NCBI RefSeq assembly: GCF_001571225.1 | Contig: NZ_BCTJ01000003.1 | Coordinates: 166,915-230,914, forward strand | Reading direction: 5' to 3' | Origin: Hydrogenophaga palleronii NBRC 102513 | GTDB taxonomy: Bacteria; Pseudomonadota; Gammaproteobacteria; Burkholderiales; Burkholderiaceae_C | Length of the DNA stretch: 64,000 nucleotides | Notes under the pieces: generated by a model | Told to the model about the DNA's origin: nothing | The model's input: only the letters and a program-made list of their open reading frames with translations | The model's database searches: none | Made by a program: the position numbers and the translations under genes | Part shown: positions 37,507-46,009 of the stretch, piece by piece | How positions within the stretch are numbered: the first letter of the stretch is position 1 | Layout of the letters: each line of letters starts with the position of its first letter

Positions 37507-38502
37507 TCATGCAACCAGCTCCGCCCGGGGCGATGGCATCGCCTGCGGTGGTCGCGGATCGGGAACGGTGCCCGCCAGCAACGCCAGGGCAGCGCAGCCA
37601 GTCACCTGGTCACCCAGGCCGGCCGGCACCACCAGAACGCCCGCCGTCATGGACGGCAAGCAAGCCTCGACCGCGGCGCGCAACCGCGGCAGCAGGAACT
37701 GGCGGTGGTGCCAGAACACACTGCCGCCCAGACCGATGGCCTGCAGGTCCAGCGTCGTGACGAGGTTGAACAACAAACGGCCCACCACCGTGCACAGGCC
37801 ATCGGCCTTGCGCAGCGCCTGGGCATCGCCGCGGGCAGCGGCCATGAACAGTGTTGAGGCGGAATGGCCGAAGCGCCGCTCGATCGCATCGCCCGCCACC
37901 AGGCTTTCCCCATCCCCCACGTTGCCGCAGCCGCACAGGGCCGCGTCTGCGTTGCTGTCGGTCACGAAGCTGTGGCCCGCGTGTGCTGCATTGCGGTTCT
38001 TGCCACGCAGCACACGCCCGTCCACACACAGCCCGACACCGATGCCGGCACCCCGGCTCACGTGGGCACAGTGCGCGAAACCTTGCAGCGCTCCCCAACG
38101 CCGCTCGGCCTCCAGCGCCGCCACACCCACGTTTTCCACCCGGACCCGGCCAAAGCGCCGGCGCAGCGGCGCTTTGCTCGGGGCACTCAGCCAGCCGTTC
38201 GGCAAACCCCGGCTCAGGCCGGCCAGACCGCCGCAGATGTGAGGCGTGGTGAGTTCGACGAGTCCCTCCCTGAGCAGGAACGGCCCTGGCGCGGCCACTC
38301 CCAGCTCGTTGACTTCGTTCGCATCCACCCCCGCCTCGGCGCTGGCCTGTTCGACCATGCGCATCACCTGCAGCACCACCGCATCGGGGCTGCCCGACGT
38401 GGCGGTCGCTTCGCTGCGCCGCGCGACGAGGCCGCCCGGCACATGCTCATGGACCAGACCTACGGCGACCCGGGTTCCACCGATATCGACACACGCTTTC
38501 AT
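37507..38502 (-). CDS. ROK family sugar kinase
   Basis: A 331-residue ROK protein from the ATG at 38502. The ATP-binding DIGGTRVAVG is at residues 6-15, and HVSRGAGIGVGLCVDGRV holds the sugar-binding region. The ROK zinc motif is altered: it reads CGCGNVGDGESL, so the third cysteine of the usual CxCGxxGCxE is replaced by Asp. It should phosphorylate a hexose or similar sugar in the cytoplasm. No HTH domain precedes it, so it is a kinase rather than a repressor. The LamB-type porin upstream suggests a joint role in sugar uptake. Confidence 0.82.
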   Translation of the reverse strand: MKACVDIGGTRVAVGLVHEHVPGGLVARRSEATATSGSPDAVVLQVMRMVEQASAEAGVDANEVNELGVAAPGPFLLREGLVELTTPHICGGLAGLSRGLPNGWLSAPSKAPLRRRFGRVRVENVGVAALEAERRWGALQGFAHCAHVSRGAGIGVGLCVDGRVLRGKNRNAAHAGHSFVTDSNADAALCGCGNVGDGESLVAGDAIERRFGHSASTLFMAAARGDAQALRKADGLCTVVGRLLFNLVTTLDLQAIGLGGSVFWHHRQFLLPRLRAAVEACLPSMTAGVLVVPAGLGDQVTGCAALALLAGTVPDPRPPQAMPSPRAELVA

Positions 38503-38552
38503 GGGTTCTGAAGGACCACAAAAAGAAAACTCGAACGCCTGACGGGCAGCGG

Positions 38553-38594
38553 GCCGGCCGATGTGCCGGCGCCTCTGCGCCACCCGCGTGGCGC
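38553..38594 (-). terminator. Two hairpins 3' of the LamB-type porin gene
   Basis: Perfect stems GCGCCAC/GTGGCGC (38577-38594) and GCCGGC/GCCGGC (38553-38570) follow the porin stop on the minus strand. No T-run follows, so they may slow decay rather than terminate. Confidence 0.4.
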
Positions 38595-38608
38595 TCACGA
38601 CACATCCA

Positions 38609-39919
38609 TCACTCCCACCACGCTTCCATCTGCACGCCGAAGGTGGTGGCGCTGCGGCGGCCGTTGGCGCCGAAGGAGCCGGCGTTCGCCAGGCCGGCGG
38701 CCTGGTTCCAGCTGGCGCGCGTGGCGTAGACGCGGAATTCCGGGCGGGTCCAGAACTGGGTGTTGGGCGCGAACGCCACCGCCACGGTGCCCTTGGTCAG
38801 GCGCTGCTTGGCCTGGCCGTCGATGTCGCGCTGGGTCATGCCCAGGTCAAACAGCAGCTTGGTGTACTTGGCAATGCCATAGGACACGCGGCCACCGAGC
38901 GAGAAGTCCTTGGTCTCCACGCCCTGGTCCGGCCTGGTGGTCTGGTAACCCACCAGGGCCTGGCCACCGAGCTGGCCGAACTGGAAGTCGATCACGTCCA
39001 GGATGCGGCGCTGCTTGGCACCGGCATTGGGCGTGTTCGTCGTCAGCGTCACCAGCGGTGAGAGGCCACCCGGGGTGGCGGGTGGCAGCACACCGGTTTG
39101 TGTGGTGGTGCTGTCCAGGCCGTAGAACTTGCCGGTGATGGAAGCGTGGCCGGTGGAGGCCTGCAGGAAGAACGAGTTGTTCAGGCCCGTCGTGATGAAG
39201 TCTTTCTGGTTGTGCAGGAAGCCCAGGGCGCCGCCGTCGCTGCCTTGCGCGAAGTCACCGGAGATCAGGGCGCCGGTCAGCGTGATCTTGCCGCCGGCGT
39301 TGGCCGGGATGTTGCGCCACTGCACGTTGGCGCGCTTGGCGTTGTTGGGGTTGCCGTTCTTGTTGTCGAACGAGCCCGAGGTGTACAGCGCCAGGTTCAG
39401 CGTGCCCAGGCCGACCGGGATGTCGTCGACACCGGCACCGTAGTTGTCGCCATCTTCCATGATCTGCTTGTCCAGGATGTGCACGTCCTGCAGGCGGTGA
39501 TAACGCTGGCCGGCCCACAAGGTGGCGGGCGAACCGAAGACGCCGGTGAGCGAGGCGTACAGCTGGGCGGTGCCGGTGTCGCCTTCGTAGTTCGTGGGCA
39601 TGTAGAACACGCCCCACTTGACGCCTTCGCCCATGTCGAACCGCTTGCCAATGCCGAATTCGATGTAGTTGTCGCCTTCGTTGCCCAGGCGGTACTTCTG
39701 CAGGTCACCGCCGAGCGAGTAACCGCCCTTGGGGGCGTCCTTGCTGGCGCTGTAGAAGCCGCCGCGGCCGTAGCCCCAGAACTCCAGGCCGGTGGCGCTG
39801 TTGACCTTCTTAACGAAGTCTTTCGTCGGGTCGGTGTCGGTGGTCTGTGCGTGGGCAGCGCCCAGCAGGCCGACCAGCGCGGCCGCCGCAGCGGCCAGGG
39901 GTATCCGTTTGCATTTCAT
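38609..39919 (-). CDS. lamB: LamB-type carbohydrate porin (maltoporin family)
   Basis: A 436-residue outer-membrane protein from the ATG at 39919 (MKCKRIPLAAAAAA), with a signal peptide ending AHA/QT. GLEFWGYGRGGFYSA begins the mature barrel, and YIEFGIGKRFDMGEGVKWG, SATTFGVQMEAWWE and the aromatic-rich terminus are LamB hallmarks. It would let oligosaccharides or other sugars diffuse through the outer membrane. It lies upstream of the ROK kinase and 477 bp from the divergent two-component system, which may control it. Confidence 0.87.
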   Translation of the reverse strand: MKCKRIPLAAAAAALVGLLGAAHAQTTDTDPTKDFVKKVNSATGLEFWGYGRGGFYSASKDAPKGGYSLGGDLQKYRLGNEGDNYIEFGIGKRFDMGEGVKWGVFYMPTNYEGDTGTAQLYASLTGVFGSPATLWAGQRYHRLQDVHILDKQIMEDGDNYGAGVDDIPVGLGTLNLALYTSGSFDNKNGNPNNAKRANVQWRNIPANAGGKITLTGALISGDFAQGSDGGALGFLHNQKDFITTGLNNSFFLQASTGHASITGKFYGLDSTTTQTGVLPPATPGGLSPLVTLTTNTPNAGAKQRRILDVIDFQFGQLGGQALVGYQTTRPDQGVETKDFSLGGRVSYGIAKYTKLLFDLGMTQRDIDGQAKQRLTKGTVAVAFAPNTQFWTRPEFRVYATRASWNQAAGLANAGSFGANGRRSATTFGVQMEAWWE

Positions 39920-39969
39920 TTCGCGTCTCCTCCCTCGTGGGTATTGGTGATGACAATCGCTCTTCTTCG

Positions 39970-40239
39970 TCACGGCCGCGCCCGCCACCGGCTATCCGGT
40001 GACGCGCAAGGCGATGAGGGGGTGGTGCCGTCTGGGCCCGACGGGCCGGCCACGGCGGCCGCACGCGCATCCGCGTGGCTGACAACAGACAGCTGGCGGC
40101 CGCTGACGGCATCAAGCTTGTGCACCGCATCACCAACGCGCAGATGGCCAGGCACGCGCACCGTCAGAACGCGCCTTGAACGGCCGGCCTTCTGCAGCGC
40201 GGCAGCGCCGGTGCTGCGTTTGAAACGGTGGGTGTTCAT
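39970..40239 (-). CDS. Hypothetical 89-residue open reading frame between the porin and the two-component genes
   Basis: An ATG at 40239 has an AAGGAA ribosome site and opens an 89-codon frame (MNTHRFKRSTGAAAL) rich in Arg, Ala and Ser. No family is recognised and the end is of low complexity. It occupies most of the 477-bp gap 39920-40396, the only stretch over 300 bases without a firm gene. Confidence 0.35.
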   Translation of the reverse strand: MNTHRFKRSTGAAALQKAGRSRRVLTVRVPGHLRVGDAVHKLDAVSGRQLSVVSHADARAAAVAGPSGPDGTTPSSPCASPDSRWRARP

Positions 40240-40322
40240 GCGGGCTGTTCCTTGTGTGTCTGTCACTGAGGTGGCCCTGTGGGCGCGTGTCTCGTCGCTG
40301 CACACCAGCGAGTGCATGAATA

Positions 40323-40386
40323 TTAAAGAGTCGTTAATTTATTAACATAGGTTAAACCCAAATAGTGTTTCACCGTCTTTGGTTAA
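40323..40386. promoter_or_regulatory. Candidate response-regulator binding region with TTAA boxes
   Basis: Five TTAA cores occur at 40323, 40334, 40342, 40352 and 40383, the first four 8-11 bases apart. Two form the perfect inverted repeat GTTAAT-TT-ATTAAC at 40333-40346, and GGTTAA recurs at 40350 and 40381. The AT-rich block lies just upstream of the response regulator and faces the porin side. Confidence 0.45.
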
Positions 40387-40396
40387 GCTTGGCGCC

Positions 40397-41086
40397 ATGC
40401 ACCTCCTCCTTGCCGAAGACGACGAAATCCTGGCCGACGGCCTTTCTGCACAGCTGCGCGGTACCGGCTTTCAGGTGGAAGTCGCGCCCAACGGAGCGGT
40501 GGCCGACTACCTGCTGGCGCGCCATGCCTTCGACATCGCCATCCTCGACCTCGGCCTGCCCATGCTTGACGGGCTCTCGGTGCTGCGCAAGGTGCGCGGC
40601 GCGCAGCCCGGCCTGCCCATCCTGGTGTTGACCGCGCGCGACAGCCTGGACGACCGCGTGCAGGGCTTCCAGGCCGGTGCCGACGACTACGTCACCAAAC
40701 CGTTCGACTTCCCCGAGCTCGAAGTCCGCCTGCATGCGTTGATGCGGCGCACGCACCCGCGCTCGGGCGCCCTGCACCTGGGTGGTTTGTCGCTCGACCG
40801 CGAGGCGCGGCGCGCCACGCTGTCGGGTGAGGCGGTTGACCTCAGCGGGCGCGAATGGAGCCTGCTGCAGCTGCTGGTTGAAAACGCGGGCGAGGTGGTC
40901 ACCAAGGAGCAGATCACGCAGACCTGGACCGGCGACGGCAGCGATGCCGGCACCGGCAACTCGATCGAGGTCTATGTGCACCGGCTGCGCCGCAAGCTGG
41001 AAGACTCGGCGCTGAACATCCGCACCGTGCGCGGCCTGGGTTATCTGCTGGAAGCCGACCGCCACCGCGCCGCGCCGCGCAACTGA
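40397..41086 (+). CDS. OmpR-family response regulator (TctD/QseB-like)
   Basis: A 229-residue regulator from the ATG at 40397. The receiver has acidic DD at 8-9, phospho-acceptor Asp51 (ILDLGLP), Thr79 and Lys101 (TKPF). A winged-helix DNA-binding domain follows (about 125-222), ending in the typical HRLRRKLE and RTVRGLGYLLE. The histidine kinase gene starts 1 base after its stop. It probably binds the TTAA-rich region upstream and may control the adjacent porin. Confidence 0.92.
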   Translation: MHLLLAEDDEILADGLSAQLRGTGFQVEVAPNGAVADYLLARHAFDIAILDLGLPMLDGLSVLRKVRGAQPGLPILVLTARDSLDDRVQGFQAGADDYVTKPFDFPELEVRLHALMRRTHPRSGALHLGGLSLDREARRATLSGEAVDLSGREWSLLQLLVENAGEVVTKEQITQTWTGDGSDAGTGNSIEVYVHRLRRKLEDSALNIRTVRGLGYLLEADRHRAAPRN

Positions 41087-41087
41087 C

Positions 41088-42566
41088 ATGGCTGCCCGGC
41101 AGCGTTCGTTCCTCGCGTGGTTGCCGCCCTGGCGGCGCGGCAGCGGCTCGCTGCACCGGCAACTGCTGATCTGGCTGCTGCTGCCGCAACTGGTGGTGTG
41201 GGTGGGCGGTGGGCTGGCCGCCTACAAGCTGGCGGAGCGTTACACCAACGGCGCGGTCGACGGCAGCCTGTCGCAGGCCTCGCGCGCACTGGCCCGGCAA
41301 ATCAAGACCGTGGACAACGGCCTGCCGACCGGGCTGCCCAACGCCGCCCGGGCCGAGATCGAGGCCGACCCGAACGAAGCGCTGCAGTACATGGTGAGCA
41401 GTCCGCCGGGCAGCGTTCTGTTCGGCAACCGCACCCTGCCCTTGCCGGCCGCGGACGCGCTCAGGCAAGCCACCATCGGCGAGCCCTACTTCTACAACGC
41501 CAACCTGCCCGACCCCGCGGCAGGCGGCGGCGCGGAGCAGCGGCTGCGCGTGGCCGCCATCGTCCTGCGCCACGGCGCCAACGCCAGCGACACCCTGCTG
41601 GTGCAGGTGGCGCGCAACCGCGCCAGCCGCGCAGCGCTGGCACGCGGCATCCTGATCGACATCCTGCTGCCGCTGGCCGGCCTGCTGGTGCTCATGACCG
41701 TGGCGGTGTGGGCCGGCATCCGCGCCGGGCTCGCGCCGCTGGCGCGGCTGCGCCACGAGGTTGAAGGCCGCGCCCCGACCGACCTGGCACCGATCCAGCT
41801 GGAGTCGGCACCGAACGAGTTGCGCTCGCTGGTGGCCGCCCTCAACAGCTTGCTGGCTTCCGTGCAGCACAACCTGGTGACACAGAAGCGCTTCATCAGC
41901 GACGCCGCGCACCAGTTGCGCACGCCGCTGTCGGGACTGAAGACGCAGACCGAACTGGCACTGCAGACCGCGCGCGACGACGAGCAGCGGGCGCGGCTGG
42001 CGCGCGTGCACGAGAGTGCTTCGCGCAGCGCCCACCTGGTGAACCAGCTGCTGACGCTGGCGCGCGCCGAGCCGGAGTCGGGCCATGCCATGGGCCGCAC
42101 CCGCTTCGACCTGCGCGAGCTGGCGCACGCCATCACCGCCGAGCTGGTGCCGCGCGCCATGCGCGCCGGCGTTGACCTGGGTTTTGAAGGCCGGCAGGAG
42201 ACGGCAACCGGCGGCGGCGAGGTGGTGCCGGTCGCGGGCAACGCGCTGCTGCTGCGCGAGGCCATCAGCAACCTGATCGACAACGCCATCCGTTATGCCG
42301 GGCCCGGTGCGCTGGTGACGGTGAGCCTGCGCCGCGAGGGCGACGAGGTCACGCTGGACGTGGTGGACAACGGCCCCGGCATTGCCGCCGAAGACATGCC
42401 GCGCATGTTCGAGCGTTTCGTGCGCGCCTCCACGCTGGGCAATGGCTGTGGCCTGGGCCTGTCGATCGTGAAGGAAATCGTGGAGCGCCAGCAGGGCAGC
42501 GTCACGCTCTCGGCGGTGCAGCCCCACGGCCTGCGCGCCAGCATCCGGCTGCCCGTGATCGACTGA
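41088..42566 (+). CDS. Two-component sensor histidine kinase (TctE/QseC-like)
   Basis: A 492-residue membrane kinase. One TM helix lies near residues 23-45, then a periplasmic sensor region of about 130 residues (2CSK_N-like) and a second TM near 185-210. The H-box AAHQLRTPLSGLK places the phospho-His at residue 275. NLIDNAIRYAG (N-box), DNGPGIA (G1) and GNGCGLGLSIV (G2) complete the ATPase domain. Partner of the adjacent regulator; in TctE relatives the signal is an organic acid. Confidence 0.9.
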   Translation: MAARQRSFLAWLPPWRRGSGSLHRQLLIWLLLPQLVVWVGGGLAAYKLAERYTNGAVDGSLSQASRALARQIKTVDNGLPTGLPNAARAEIEADPNEALQYMVSSPPGSVLFGNRTLPLPAADALRQATIGEPYFYNANLPDPAAGGGAEQRLRVAAIVLRHGANASDTLLVQVARNRASRAALARGILIDILLPLAGLLVLMTVAVWAGIRAGLAPLARLRHEVEGRAPTDLAPIQLESAPNELRSLVAALNSLLASVQHNLVTQKRFISDAAHQLRTPLSGLKTQTELALQTARDDEQRARLARVHESASRSAHLVNQLLTLARAEPESGHAMGRTRFDLRELAHAITAELVPRAMRAGVDLGFEGRQETATGGGEVVPVAGNALLLREAISNLIDNAIRYAGPGALVTVSLRREGDEVTLDVVDNGPGIAAEDMPRMFERFVRASTLGNGCGLGLSIVKEIVERQQGSVTLSAVQPHGLRASIRLPVID

Positions 42567-42570
42567 AGCC

Positions 42571-42585
42571 GGGGCCAGCGGCCCC
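42571..42585. terminator. Short hairpin between converging kinase and hydratase genes
   Basis: A perfect 6-bp stem GGGGCC/GGCCCC with an AGC loop fills most of the 25-bp gap between two converging stop codons. No T-run is present on either side. Confidence 0.35.
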
Positions 42586-42591
42586 AAGGTT

Positions 42592-43356
42592 TCAGAGGCC
42601 GGAGAAGTCCGGCTTGCGGCGTTCCAGAAACGCGCCAAAGGCTTCCTTGGCGGCCGGCTCGCCCAGCATGCGGCCAAAGCTCGCGCCCTCTTCCGCCATC
42701 ACCGCCAGCACCTGCGGTGCCTGGTTCTTCTTCATCAGGCGCTTGGTCTCCACCAGCGCGCTGATCGGCTTGGCGGCCATCTTGCGCGCCACGCTCTGCG
42801 CGTAGCCGGCCACTTCCAGCGGCGGCAGCACGCGGTTGACGAGGCCCACTTCGAGCGCGGCCTCGGCCATGAAGGGTTCACCCAGCAGCAGCGCTTCGGC
42901 CGCGCGGTGGTAACCCAGCATCTGCGGCACCAGCAGGCTGGACGCCGCCTCGGGGCACAGGCCGAGGTTGACGAAGGGCATCGAGAAGGCCGCGTTGTCG
43001 CCGGCGTAGACCAGGTCGCAATGGAACAGCAGGGTGGTGCCTACGCCCACGGCCGGGCCGCAGACGGCGGCGATCAGCGGCTTGGGGAACTGCGCGATGC
43101 CACGCAGGAAACGGAACACCGGCGAGTCGGTGGTGGCCGGCGGGTTGTTGAGGAAGTCACCGATGTCGTTGCCGGACGAGAAGATGGTCTCGTTGCCCTG
43201 CAGCACGACGCAGCGCACGGCGGCATCGTCCTGCGCGGCCTGCAGCGCGTCGGCCAGCTGGCCGTACATGGCGGCGGTGATGGAGTTCTTCTTGTCCGGG
43301 CGATTGAACGTGAGGGTGGTGACGCCGGCTTCGGTGTGGACGAGGATGTCGCTCAT
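42592..43356 (-). CDS. Enoyl-CoA hydratase/isomerase
   Basis: A 254-residue crotonase-fold enzyme from the ATG at 43356 (MSDILVHTEAG). Oxyanion-hole segments are ETIFSSGNDIGDF and CGPAVGVGTTLLFHCDLV. PEAASSLL follows, where isomerases and hydratases often carry the catalytic Glu, here PEAA. It may hydrate enoyl-CoA or isomerise double bonds in beta-oxidation. It diverges from the patatin gene. Confidence 0.85.
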   Translation of the reverse strand: MSDILVHTEAGVTTLTFNRPDKKNSITAAMYGQLADALQAAQDDAAVRCVVLQGNETIFSSGNDIGDFLNNPPATTDSPVFRFLRGIAQFPKPLIAAVCGPAVGVGTTLLFHCDLVYAGDNAAFSMPFVNLGLCPEAASSLLVPQMLGYHRAAEALLLGEPFMAEAALEVGLVNRVLPPLEVAGYAQSVARKMAAKPISALVETKRLMKKNQAPQVLAVMAEEGASFGRMLGEPAAKEAFGAFLERRKPDFSGL

Positions 43357-43546
43357 GGTTGTCTCTGAAGGTGCAAGGAAGGACCCGCAAAGTACCACGA
43401 ACGGGCGTGCTTTTCTGGTTTGTGGCGCCAGCGCTGACGGCTGCGTGACAGCCTGCGCCGGATGCGGCCCGCCCCGCGGGCACCCCTACACTTGCCGTTT
43501 CAGCGCTGCCGCGCCACCACCAACCTCCGCTCACCGCGCCGTTGCC

Positions 43547-45859
43547 ATGCCGCCCCGATTCGCTGCCCTCTTTCGCCCCGGTCTGAACCACATGCTCGCC
43601 CTGCTGCTGGCCGGTATGTCCAGCTTGCTGCAGGCGCAGGCACCGGCGCCGCCCGCGCCCGGCCTGGCCGAGGCGGTGCCGGCGGCCGCGCCCCGCCCGC
43701 GCGTGGGCCTGGTGCTCTCCGGCGGCGGGGCGCGGGGCTTTGCGCACGTGGGCGTGCTCAAGGCGCTGGAGGCCGCGCACGTGCCGGTGGACGTGATCGT
43801 GGGCACCTCGATGGGCGCCATCGTCGGCGGCCTGTACGCCAGCGGCATGAGCGCGGACGAGCTGGAGCGCGAGATCCTGGGCGTGAACTGGGGCGACCTG
43901 TTCGACCGCCGCGAGCCGCGCCAGCTGCTCTCGCAGCGCCGCAAGGAAGAAGACTTCGAGCTCTCACCGGTGCTGATGCTGGGCTTTCGCGACGGCGAGT
44001 TCGTGCTGCCCTCCGGCGCGGTGTCGACACGCGCGCTGGAAATGCTGTTGCGCCGCTACACATTGTCCACGCGCCACCTCGCGAACTTCGACGGCCTGCC
44101 CACGCCGTTCCGCGCCGTGGCCACCGACATGGAGACCGGCAAGGCGGTGGTGATGGACCACGGCGACCTCGCCGCCGCGCTGCGCGCCAGCATGTCGGTG
44201 CCTGGCGTGTTCTCGCCGCTGGCGGTGGACGGGCGCATCCTGGGCGACGGCGGCCTGGTGAACAACCTGCCGGTGGACGTGGCACGCCGCATGGGCGCGG
44301 ACGTGGTGATCGCGGTGAACATCGGCACACCGCTGGCCGGGCGCGAAACGCTGGGCAGCGTGGTGGGCATCACCACGCAGATGGTGAACATCCTCACCGA
44401 GCAGAACGTGCAGGCCAGCATCGCCACGCTGACGCCGCACGACCTGCTGCTGGCGCCGCCGCTGGCGCAGCTCAGCTCGAGCGATTTCGGCAAGGCGCCC
44501 GAGCTGGTGAAGATCGGCAACGACTACGCGAAGACCGTGGGCAGCGCGCTGGAGCGCTTCGCGGTGGATGCCACCAGCTACCGGCGCTGGGTGGCTTCGC
44601 GCGAGGCGCAGTCGCAGGCGAACACCGGGCGCATCGGTGCGGTGGCGACGGTGAAATTCGAGGGTGTGAACGACGCACATGCCGCACGCCTGGCCACCAC
44701 GCTGGAAACGTCCGAAGGGCAGCGACTCGACGTGCCCACGCTGGAGCGCGACCTGCAGAAGCTCGCCGCCTCGGGCGACTACGAGCGCGTGGACTACGCG
44801 CTCACGCGGCGCGACGACGGCGCCGAAGACCTGACGCTGCAACTGCGCGAGAACACCTGGGGCCCGAACTACCTGCGCGTGGGCCTGGACCTGCGCACCG
44901 ACTTCCAGGGCCATGGCACGTTCAACCTGCGCATCAGCCACAACCGGCACTGGCTCAACGACAGCGGCGCCGAGTGGCGCAACCGCGTGCAGCTGGGCGA
45001 GACGCTGGGGCTCTACTCCGAGCTGTACCAGCCACTCACGCTGCACAGCGACCGCTTCGTGGCGGCCTATGTGGACGCGAGCCTGCAGCGGGTGGACCTC
45101 TACACGGCCGACGGCGACATGGCGGCGGTGGCGCAACGGCAGGGCATCCAGGTCGGCGCGGACATCGGCTGGCCCATGGGCCTGCTCGGCAATGTGGGCG
45201 ACATGCGGGTGGGCCTGGTGGCGGCGCGCCGCAAGGTCAAGCCCGAGCTCGTTGCCGGCTTCCTGCCGGGCCAGGCGCATGAAGCCATGGTGTGGAGCGA
45301 GGTGGGTGTGCGTGCCGCCGTCATCGCCGACCAGCTCGACTTCGCGAACTTCCCCTCGCGCGGTTACCGGGCCAAGGGCGAGATCGTGACGGGCCGCCGC
45401 TCGTTCCGCAACTACGGAAACAGCGGCAGCTTCACGCGCCTGGAAGGCACGGCCACCGGTGTGAAGAGCTGGGGCGTACACACCTTCAACGTCGGCGCCC
45501 GCGTGGCGTATGCCAGCCAGATTCCGCTCGGCGCGATTGACGAGTACGCGCTGGGCGGCTTCCAGCACCTGTCCGGCTACCGCGCCGGGCAGGTGGCGGG
45601 CAACTACCTGGTGTTCGGCCGCCTCACCTACTACCGCCGGCTGCCCTGGAGCGTGGGCGTGGCGCGCGCGCTGTTCGTGGGCGGCTCGCTGGAAGCGGGC
45701 AACGCCTGGACGCAACGCAGCGACATCTCCGCCAGAGACCTGCGCGCAGGCTCCAGCCTGTTCGTGGGCGCGGACACCGGCATCGGCCCGCTGTACCTGA
45801 GCCTGGTGAGCGCGCCGCGAGGCTACACCGGTCTGTACCTGTTCCTCGGCCGCCCCTAG
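43547..45859 (+). CDS. PlpD-like patatin phospholipase with POTRA and outer-membrane barrel (type Vd autotransporter)
   Basis: A 770-residue protein from the ATG at 43547 (the frame is open upstream, but only the part from here has a signal peptide, about residues 14-31). The patatin domain has GGGARGFAHVGVLKAL near 62-77, nucleophile Ser88 in GTSMG and Asp234 in DGG, a Ser-Asp dyad. A POTRA-like module (about 370-445) and a C-terminal 16-strand barrel of the BamA/surface antigen type follow, ending YTGLYLFLGRP. The layout matches PlpD, whose lipase is displayed outside. It should cleave phospholipid acyl chains. A GC-rich repeat follows its stop. Confidence 0.88.
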   Translation: MPPRFAALFRPGLNHMLALLLAGMSSLLQAQAPAPPAPGLAEAVPAAAPRPRVGLVLSGGGARGFAHVGVLKALEAAHVPVDVIVGTSMGAIVGGLYASGMSADELEREILGVNWGDLFDRREPRQLLSQRRKEEDFELSPVLMLGFRDGEFVLPSGAVSTRALEMLLRRYTLSTRHLANFDGLPTPFRAVATDMETGKAVVMDHGDLAAALRASMSVPGVFSPLAVDGRILGDGGLVNNLPVDVARRMGADVVIAVNIGTPLAGRETLGSVVGITTQMVNILTEQNVQASIATLTPHDLLLAPPLAQLSSSDFGKAPELVKIGNDYAKTVGSALERFAVDATSYRRWVASREAQSQANTGRIGAVATVKFEGVNDAHAARLATTLETSEGQRLDVPTLERDLQKLAASGDYERVDYALTRRDDGAEDLTLQLRENTWGPNYLRVGLDLRTDFQGHGTFNLRISHNRHWLNDSGAEWRNRVQLGETLGLYSELYQPLTLHSDRFVAAYVDASLQRVDLYTADGDMAAVAQRQGIQVGADIGWPMGLLGNVGDMRVGLVAARRKVKPELVAGFLPGQAHEAMVWSEVGVRAAVIADQLDFANFPSRGYRAKGEIVTGRRSFRNYGNSGSFTRLEGTATGVKSWGVHTFNVGARVAYASQIPLGAIDEYALGGFQHLSGYRAGQVAGNYLVFGRLTYYRRLPWSVGVARALFVGGSLEAGNAWTQRSDISARDLRAGSSLFVGADTGIGPLYLSLVSAPRGYTGLYLFLGRP

Positions 45860-45865
45860 AAGAAA

Positions 45866-45923
45866 CCAGCCCCTGCCGCGCTGCGCGCGTTCCCCCTGGA
45901 GGGAGACGCAGCCAGCGGGTCGG
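45866..45923 (+). repeat. GC-rich hairpin repeat 3' of the PlpD-like gene (copy R5)
   Basis: It starts 7 bases after the stop and reads CCCCTGCCGCGCTGCGCGCG then TTCCCCCTGGAGGG, the same order as the minus-strand copies but in plus orientation, i.e. sense to this gene. The 3' module is degenerate. Confidence 0.55.
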
Positions 45924-45980
45924 CGTTCGCCGCGCACACCCCAGTCCCCATCAGACCAAGAACCTTGCCAGGCTGCAGCC

Positions 45981-46009
45981 GTTGTCGGCGCGCAGCGCGG
46001 CGGGGGTGC
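45981..46009 (-). repeat. Partial GC-rich repeat abutting the thioesterase stop (copy R6)
   Basis: On the minus strand it begins next to the stop of the thioesterase gene and reads CACCCCCGCCGCGCTGCGCG, like the first module of the copy at 56258-56332. The later modules are missing. Confidence 0.5.

Noticed and set aside
43964..45937. Minus-strand open frame of 657 codons opposite the PlpD-like gene
   Set aside because: Antisense shadow; no start signal and no recognisable domain.
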